Below the pieces are notes generated by a model that saw only the letters and a program-made list of their open reading frames with translations, was not told the DNA's origin and did no database searches. Of a stretch of 64,000 bases of DNA, positions 57,538-64,000 are shown in pieces. Each line of letters opens with the position of its first letter. The stretch's first letter is position 1. The stretch is from NCBI RefSeq assembly GCF_018294505.1, contig NC_057811.1, forward strand, positions 23,336,025-23,400,024, given 5' to 3'. Made by a program: the position numbers and the translations under genes. This DNA comes from Triticum aestivum. Its lineage: Eukaryota; Streptophyta; Magnoliopsida; Poales; Poaceae.

Positions 57538-58049
57538 ACAAAAGAACTAATTAAAAGAACTCAAGTAAAACATTAATGATCCAATTTCTTTCTAAAATAG
57601 CCATTGCTTAGAGATAATCAATGTATAAAATCATTGCCACAACCACTTATGGAACATTTAAACCAAAGATCGATCAAGTGCAACCAAACATGTACTCAAC
57701 ATTTTAATACCTTATTTGCCTTGTACTGACCAGAGAAAACCTAGGATATTGCAAAATAAATAAATAAATAAATAAAGGGGATACATGACTAACCTCTTCT
57801 TCGTTCTCGTCGGCGACGACCACATGTTGGGGCAGAGGAGGCAACACCCGCGGCAGATGAACACCCGGCTGAGGCTAAGGAGCCACCACCTGCTCCGGCA
57901 GAGAAGCCAGAGGAGCTACCTATTCCGGATTATTAGCCGAATAAGTTATATAGGTCAAAAACTGACATGTACATGCCTCAATAAATGTAATCTAGCTACA
58001 CAGCTGCAGATCCAGGATTTCATACTTGGGTGTTCAAAAATTTATATTG

Positions 58050-58375
58050 CAAACTAAAACCACAATAATATTTTTCAAATGGAGGGAGTAATATCTACAA
58101 TTTTCATGTGAAAAGATTCTTTGTCCATCGTAATGACAGTACTGACATGAATGACAGAAAATGAAGATTATTTACTTCATGACCATGCAATATGAGATTT
58201 TCATAAACAAGGCATGGTGCTGTTATCCTTAAGTTGCAGAAAATATTTTCACAATCACCTACATAGGCAATTCAATTCCAAGGTCCAGCTATGTATTTGT
58301 ATTAGCACAGTCACCAAACCTAGGTGGATTTATTAGCAGAATAATTTATCTAGATCAAAATATAGCCTATACAGG
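58050..58375. repeat. Segmental duplication copy 2 (partner 56745-57075)
   Basis: Same orientation and order of landmarks as copy 1, offset about 1.3 kb. It ends near TTTATCTAGATCAAAATATA. Confidence 0.9.
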
Positions 58376-59699
58376 GCTCAACACATGTAACCTAGCTAGT
58401 TACCTAACACATCTGCAGAATATTGATATGGAGTCCATCGATCAAAGATAAAAAGAAACCCTGGCCTTCCCCAAAAATAGAGAAAAGGACTGACCAGAGC
58501 ACACCTAGGATTTTACAAAAAATTAAAGGAGGTAGATGACTAACGTCTTCTTTGTTGACGTCGCCGACGACCACAGGCTCGGGCACAGGAGGCGTCACCC
58601 ACAACAGAGGAGACACCTGCTCCGTCTAAGGAGCCAGAGCAGCTACCGGGGCCCACATAAATGGTTGTGCAAGGACAGTTTCATGCCGGTCAAGTACCAT
58701 ATATAAGAAATTTCGGCCAAAAAAATTCGGGTGCACTACTGTACGTCTGTACCGGTGCTGCTGCTATCAAAATTTGGCATCAACACATTTTGGATGCACG
58801 AGAGCCATTGGATCGGGGTGGTTGGTAGATCTTAAAAACAAGATAACCTATACAATGAGGAGGCGACCCCCACACCCATGCACCCATGTGGATCCGCCCT
58901 AAAACCTAACGGATCTAACGAATCTAGGTACAGATTTCATAGATGGAAGAAAATCAGAAACCCTAGCCATGCCCAAAAATAGATAAAGGACTGAACAAGG
59001 AAACCTAGGATATTTCCAAAAATAGGACTTAGATGACTGACCTCTTCTCCGTCGTCATCGCCATCGACATTGACGACGGGTTGCGGCAGAGGAGGCAGAT
59101 GGCGTGGCAGAGGAGTCACCTGCTCCGGCGTAGGTGCCACCTGCACCGGATGAAGAGCCTGGACGTGGTCGACGACTTCAAGGCCACCCTGTTACCAGCT
59201 GGACGCCTCACCGGTGGGGACGGGTTTTTCCATGTGCAGCTTCGCACGGGGCTTGGATGATTCGGGCGCCATGGCGTCGGCCCCGGCGCCAGCCCTCCCT
59301 CCCATGGTGCGCTTGGGCATCTCGACGGCGGAGGTGCAGCGGCGGGAAGGGAGCATCGGCGGGAAGTGCACGGCGAGTGGTGAGGCGTGGGAGGAGAAAA
59401 CCCTCGATTGTGGCTATTTGTGGATTTGTGGATGGTGAAGAGGACGGGAAGAAAGGGGGAGGCGATGAGATTAATGCTATGGGGAAGCGGAGCGGCCGAT
59501 TTAGTCCTTGGCTAGTCAAACGCATTTGTTGCCACGTTCACACCTCCCCGTGCATTGTTCACACCACCACGTCTGCCACGTCAAAACACAACTTCTCACT
59601 AAAATGAATAGCCCGATCATGCACATCCATGATTTAGGAGTAATGCAACTTCCCTTCAAAAAATTGTGTAATGCAACTACTCCCTCATTACATAGAACA

Positions 59700-60700
59700 A
59701 AGTCATACAGTGGGGCAACTGCATTTGTAGGCTTGTTTCATCTGCACGTGTCATGTTTTATATTTGTCCTAAAATATGTTGTAAAACTTTACAAACAATG
59801 GAATGGCAAATGGATGTGACAAACCCTCGTCAGCAACCGCGCAGATTCGTCTGCCATATATCCGATGTCCGGTACCGAGGAGGGGAATGTTGATCCACGC
59901 GATGCCATGCGTTTCATCTGGACCCATACCATGCACCCCTAGCCAACCGGGCCAAAACATGCGCCGCTAGCCTTCTCGATCCAAACAATGAGCTAGTGTC
60001 CACCATGCGCAGAGATGCTCATGTGGACAGGTTTGCTAGCACTAGTGAATGACGTCGGATCTTGGTGTGCAATATGTGTAGCTGCGTGTATCTTTGGCAT
60101 GCCTAGCGTACCGGCGGGAGGGACTCGTCGAAGGTCCAACGAACCGCGGTGGGGTCAATGGTGGATGTATGGTGTGGGTCCACCTGGCTAACAGTGCATG
60201 GTTTGAGTGTAGGTGGCTGGGAGGCTAGATGGCTAATGAGTGCGCATGCGTCATCTGTACATTGTCAAAGTTGAACGGTGGTTGTCTACGTGGCCATGCG
60301 TGCATGCATGGTGTGGGTCCAGTTGGCATGCGGCGCACGGGACGTGCCTTCCTGGCTAGGGCGCACAACTTGCATCACAGAGTTCTGAAGCAGATGAAGG
60401 GGCGGGCCCCGGTCTCCGTCCACAAGCAGGACGTGTTCCCTCTCGATGGCTAGCACCGAGATGCGTTTTGGTCTCGTTTACACACAACCTATGTGAAGGC
60501 TTATGCGTGCCGCTCTCGATGTTCGACCACACCCACACCGCAAAAGGTCCTAAGAAATTCCGATCCCTCGTGAATTTGCCCGGATTATAGCGGCGGTAGA
60601 CAACACCCGGCATTTTTGCCCTTAATAACGGCTCTGAGGTATCCCTTCCCATTAGTCGCACACGGCCCATATATGGACCAGAGCTTAGCATGTGATCGTT
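59700..60700. repeat. Unclassified repeat family copy B
   Basis: The longest copy. It includes TGCACGTGTCATGTTT (59742), ATGCCATGCGTTTCATCTGG (59902), CACTAGTGAATGACGTCG (60038), and TTCCCTCTCGATGGCTAG (60438). Short frames in both directions lack known domains. No termini or target duplication seen. Confidence 0.7.
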
Positions 60701-61519
60701 ACCCCATTCCCTGCTATGATTTCATGTGGTCGCGGTATAGATTGTGAATTCCCGATGATACTACCCTAGATATGCGGCAAATGTCTAGAATATGGCACGC
60801 GGGACCCAAGAAAGTCTGGGACCTAGCATGTGCGTTTAGATTGTTCTCCGTTGACCTGAGAGAAAGCACCAATAAAAACGGAGGAACGGCCCGCACTCAG
60901 TGCGCAAACCGGACGCGTTACCTCAAGGTAGCTAGATCCAAACCATGCACCCCGGCCGTCTAGACCCACGTGGCGCAGCACTTAGGCATTAGACCTGCAC
61001 CACTTATGCCGGCCCCCAAGCCAACCATTCCCCGTGTAGACTCATATGTCGCACCCCGCAAAATAGCTTAGCACATGACTTTCACCCCGATTTCCACAAC
61101 ATGCACCACTACACGTAAGTGTCCACAAAATGGACTATCACATTATCAACAATTTTTTTGCCAAAACAAGTAAGTTGATTTTAAATTGCTTGAAAATAGC
61201 AAGGTTTCTGTTAAATTATAGTTTCATTAATTACACATTATAAGGTGCATTTTTTGTCCCTCAAAAAGGGGTGCATTCCGTTTTGTAAACCCACAAAATT
61301 CCTTCCTCTCCCTCGAAAAAACGAATCCTTCTTAACCCTCTCACGATCACGTTCATGGTGGCCTTGCCCTATAATATAAGAGTGGTCTATCCAATCTCCC
61401 CACGGGGGACAACTTCCACGCACTATCTATCTTGGTTGGTTGCAACCATCTCTCCAAAACGGCTTATGGGAAAATCACATTCTTTTGTTTTTCCTTCCAA
61501 AGGTATATGGCGAAAAAAC
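60701..61519. other. Spacer between repeat copies B and C
   Basis: No coding frame with recognisable domain. Possibly the remainder of copy B or other decayed repeat. Confidence 0.35.
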
Positions 61520-61997
61520 ATGAAACAAAATTGTAGAAGGCATGGTGGGATACGTGCACATGTTGTCTTTTTGTACTACAAGTGCACTTGTTGGCAAATT
61601 GCATGTGCACGTGTCATGTTTCATTTTTTCTTGAAAATTATGTTGTACACCTTTACATAGACGCTTGAATTATTGTTTTCATATGTTAATAATTCCTAAA
61701 TATTGAAATTCAGCATGCACATAACACATGGCATCCAAGCTTCGTCGGCGACCGCTTGGATTCGTCTAGTATATGCCCGCTGTCTGGTATCGGGCAGGGG
61801 AATGTGGATCCATGCGATGCCATGCGTTTCATCTGGACCCATGTCATGCACCCCTAGCCAATTGGGTTGACAACATGTGCCGCTAGGCTTCTCGATCCTA
61901 ACCATGCGCTAGTGTCCACCATGGGTAGAGATGCTCAGGTGCACAGGTTTGCTGGCACTAGTGAATGACGTCGTATCTCGGTGTGCAATATGTGTAG
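61520..61997. repeat. Unclassified repeat family copy C, truncated by LTR
   Basis: Matches copy B from TGCACGTGTCATGTTT (61608) through ATGCCATGCGTTTCATCTGG (61818) and TAGTGAATGACGTCG (61959) to CGGTGTGCAATATGTGTAG, then stops abruptly at the LTR start at 61998. Confidence 0.75.
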
Positions 61998-63191
61998 TGT
62001 AGGAGATATGCCCTAGAGGCAATAATAAATGTTATTGATTATCTCCCTGTTCATAATTATGTTTATGTTCCATGCTATAACTGTTGTGGTTCCCGAGCCC
62101 GTATATCCATAAAGGCTCTGGGAGAACCCATATGCACGTGTGGAATAATAAACGGTAAAATGTATTCCTAGTCGTGCCGCTAAGACTAGCTCAAGTGTTG
62201 CATGAAGATTATGTTTTCCCAATCATGGGCATGTGTATGCCAAGCAACTTTGAGGGCACAATGTCAGGAAGGACATTTGTGTTGAATCGACCCGAATTGA
62301 TGTTATGCTATGAGATACATTCGTCACAAGTTAATGGTTTATAACACAGAGATAGTTAATGTTTGCATAATTCCTTAGACCATGAGAGTATCGAGTTTCT
62401 TCATGCTTGCTTCATGAACTTTGGGGTTTGTTAAACGTCATCCGTAACTGGATGGCTATTACGGCGGCTTACGGGTTCATGGAAAAGTGTGTCAAGTAAC
62501 TTGATAGCTCAAGATTGGGATTTGCTCCTCCGACGATGGAGAGATATCTCTGGGCCCTCTCGGTGTTACGGTATCCATCATCGTCTGGCCAGACACTTTG
62601 TGATTTGATCACGGGGATGCCGGAACACGATAACGAGAAACGAGAACAATACCGGTAACGAGGTAACTAGCATAGTGGACAAGTTGTTGATCCACGGGAA
62701 TGCCAACATGTCTCACCTCGGGTATTTGTAACATATCGCGAAGCAACAGGAATAGCACACGGCAACTGGAGGTTCACTCGAATATTTATTTGTGTGGGTA
62801 TAGGGGTCAATATGGGTGTCCACGGCTCCGATGTTGATCATTGATCGGAAAGGGTTCCAGTCATGTCTATACTTCACCGAACCTATAGGGTCACACGCTT
62901 AAGGGTCATCTATCTGCTGAATACTAGACAAGGAGTCTGAGAGAAAATCACCGAAAAAGTTTCGGACACCGAAAAGTTTCGGACAGCGGAAAAGTTCCGC
63001 AGAGAGAGGTCACCGGATGAGTTTCGGTGAAACCGAAAAAGTTGTTTCGGGGTATGCCATTAAGTCAAAATGGTTTCGGCACATGCCTGATAATTCTTGG
63101 AGGGTGCCAGAATCATTCTGGAAACTTTTTGGAATTTTCAGAAATAAAAACCGAAAATGTTTCGGAGCTGCCGGTACCGCTTTGGCTGTTT

Positions 63192-63508
63192 TTCGCAGAT
63201 GAAATTCACTAATCTGAAATTGTTTCAGAACGAATCCAAAATCATTTTAGTGGGTACTGGAATTATTCTAAGACCCACAGAAATATTTTCGGATTTAGTG
63301 GACGCGAAAAATTGTCTTCATGAATAGTGAAAACGCATTCTTGTTTGCTTTTCGCAGATGAAAATCACTAAACCGAAATTGTTTCGGAACGCGTTGAAAA
63401 TTATTTTAGTGGGTACTGGAAATGTTCTGAGCCCACATAAATATTTTCAGTTCGAACGGACGCTGAAAAATGTCGTCATGAATAGTGAAAGTGCTTTTTG
63501 CTTGGCTT
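63192..63508 (+). repeat. 159-bp tandem duplication in the right-hand LTR
   Basis: Two copies, starting at TTCGCAGATGAAA (63192 and 63351), share ATTTTAGTGGGTACTGGAA and TCATGAATAGTGAAA, with scattered substitutions. Confidence 0.9.
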
Positions 63509-63583
63509 CTTGGAGAAGCCACCTTGAGGGCCTTTTTGGTATTTCCCCCCTTGGCTTCTTGGAGAAGCCACCCTTGGGCTTGG

Positions 63584-63595
63584 CCTATAAATAGG
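63584..63595 (+). promoter_or_regulatory. TATA box in the right-hand LTR
   Basis: CCTATAAATAGG is a strong plant TATA consensus, upstream of the R/U5-like end of the LTR. Confidence 0.65.
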
Positions 63596-63807
63596 GGTGG
63601 AGGGGGCTGCCTAAAGGATCATCCCTTCTCACATACAAGTGCCATGCATGATCTGGCTTCTCTCTCCCTCCCAGCGAAATAGTTTCGTAGAGCCGAAAGG
63701 CTGTCTGGGTTCCGGTGGGAACTAGTTCTGGTCGGCGAAGCCCTGCCGGATAGATGACACCGTATGTGTGCAACTCTGTAGAGAGATCGTAGTTTCGGTC
63801 TTAGTTC

Positions 63808-63975
63808 ATGAGTGCCTCCCGAAGGGCTGTCCGTGTGACCGTCCGAGTTTCGAAGGTCCTCCCGAAGGGCTGTCCGAGTGACCGTTCGAGTTTCGAAGGT
63901 CCTCCCGAAGGGCTGTCCGCGACACCGTCCGGGGGACTGTTCGACCGCCTCCCGGAGGGCTGTCTGAGGAGCATA
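63808..63975 (+). repeat. Tandem CCCGAAGGGCTGTCCG repeats
   Basis: Four units of about 46-54 bp contain CTCCCGAAGGGCTGTCCG and CCGTCCGAGTTTCGAAGGTC with small variations. They occur near the LTR end. Confidence 0.9.
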
Positions 63976-64000
63976 TGAGGGTATACATCCTCGCGGTTGG

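Larger units (their letters stand above)
55487..59320 (-). pseudogene. Multi-exon zf-XS-like gene, broken, with triplicated proline-rich exon
   Basis: Exons on the minus strand: first 59320-59042 (MPKRTMGGRAGAG..., Pro/Val-rich end VTPLPRHLPPLPQPVVNV, donor GAAGAG/GTCAGT), then two diverged copies of its 3' half (about 58646-58545 and 57940-57794), then 55758-55487. The last exon starts SDDVDSDPEIQRIYRRQKVR and, after a one-base frameshift near 55640, gives GGYGCPYCNKLMKGSL...RVKHAAYGKYMMRL, a zf-XS-like finger with C-x2-C and the terminal H, but with Y where the family usually has H (IQYALG). Defects: in-frame TAA in exon 1 (SSW-QGG), stops in each duplicated exon and the frameshift. It cannot make the full protein. 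The family has a role in RNA silencing in SGS3/FDM proteins, but this gene has no visible XS domain. Confidence 0.62.
61998..64000 (+). mobile_element. LTR of a further Copia-like retrotransposon, cut by window end
   Basis: Starts TGTAGGAGATATGCCCTAG at 61998 and shows GAGGCAATAATAAA and CTGGGCCCTCTCGGT, words shared with the Angela-type LTR, but overall it is a different family. At least 2 kb long; the end is outside the window. Orientation plus follows from the LTR start and TATA box (CCTATAAATAGG, 63584-63595). Short frames within it are not genes. Confidence 0.75.

Noticed and set aside
59134..59607. 157-residue plus-strand frame
   Set aside because: Antisense to the first exon of the zf-XS pseudogene; GC-rich composition explains it.

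Overview
This is nuclear DNA from a grass, almost certainly a Triticeae species (wheat, Aegilops or barley group). The evidence is the density and type of nested transposons: LTRs of the Angela/WIS/BARE Copia group with a start like TGAAGGAAATATGCCC, an end like CCCCAACA and an initiator-Met primer site; CACTA elements with long subterminal repeats; and several wheat-type solo LTRs, MITEs and a FAR1-type MULE. Family names come from memory of these sequences, not from a search.

Layout. 1-21437 is one transposon nest. A Copia element (right part 16014-21437, LTR 20493-21437) was interrupted by a CACTA element (15413-16013 visible). That was interrupted by an LTR of probable Gypsy type (14814-15412 visible), and that by a full Angela-like Copia (3660-14813, minus strand). 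The Angela-like element carries a solo LTR in its 5' LTR (11089-13644) and a CACTA element in its 3' LTR (1-3659 visible). A second Angela-type solo LTR (17064-18801) splits the outer Copia polymerase. 21438-38000 is a small gene island: an orphan terminal exon (21454-21585), a complete 14-exon gene for a probable plastid S1-domain RNA-binding protein (22966-27605, plus), a two-exon DPP6/TolB-like beta-propeller gene (29996-32331, minus), and a six-exon non-RD protein kinase gene (35682-37330, minus). A short gag-only LTR element (32760-35145) sits about 430 bp upstream of the propeller gene start.

38470-41780 is a LINE pseudogene split by a non-autonomous CACTA element with a clean 3-bp duplication. 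About 41930-47160 is a decayed FAR1/SWIM MULE; its first intron contains a short plastid 23S rRNA-like fragment. An AT-rich minisatellite (47590-48430) follows, then the 5' part of a possible B3-domain gene (48869 to about 51800, minus), whose long intron holds an old ~600-bp duplication.

52254-62000 carries a zf-XS-like coding fragment, a solo LTR with a perfect TSD (52613-54100), a decayed multi-exon zf-XS-like gene whose proline-rich exon exists in three diverged copies (55487-59320, minus), and three diverged copies of an unclassified repeat. From 61998 to the window end lies one LTR of another Copia-like element.

The host genes are unrelated by function and do not form a cluster or pathway. 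The main value of the window is its readable insertion stratigraphy, three intact-looking gene models and several broken gene fragments. I found no evidence for a novel defence, biosynthetic or mobile system beyond these.
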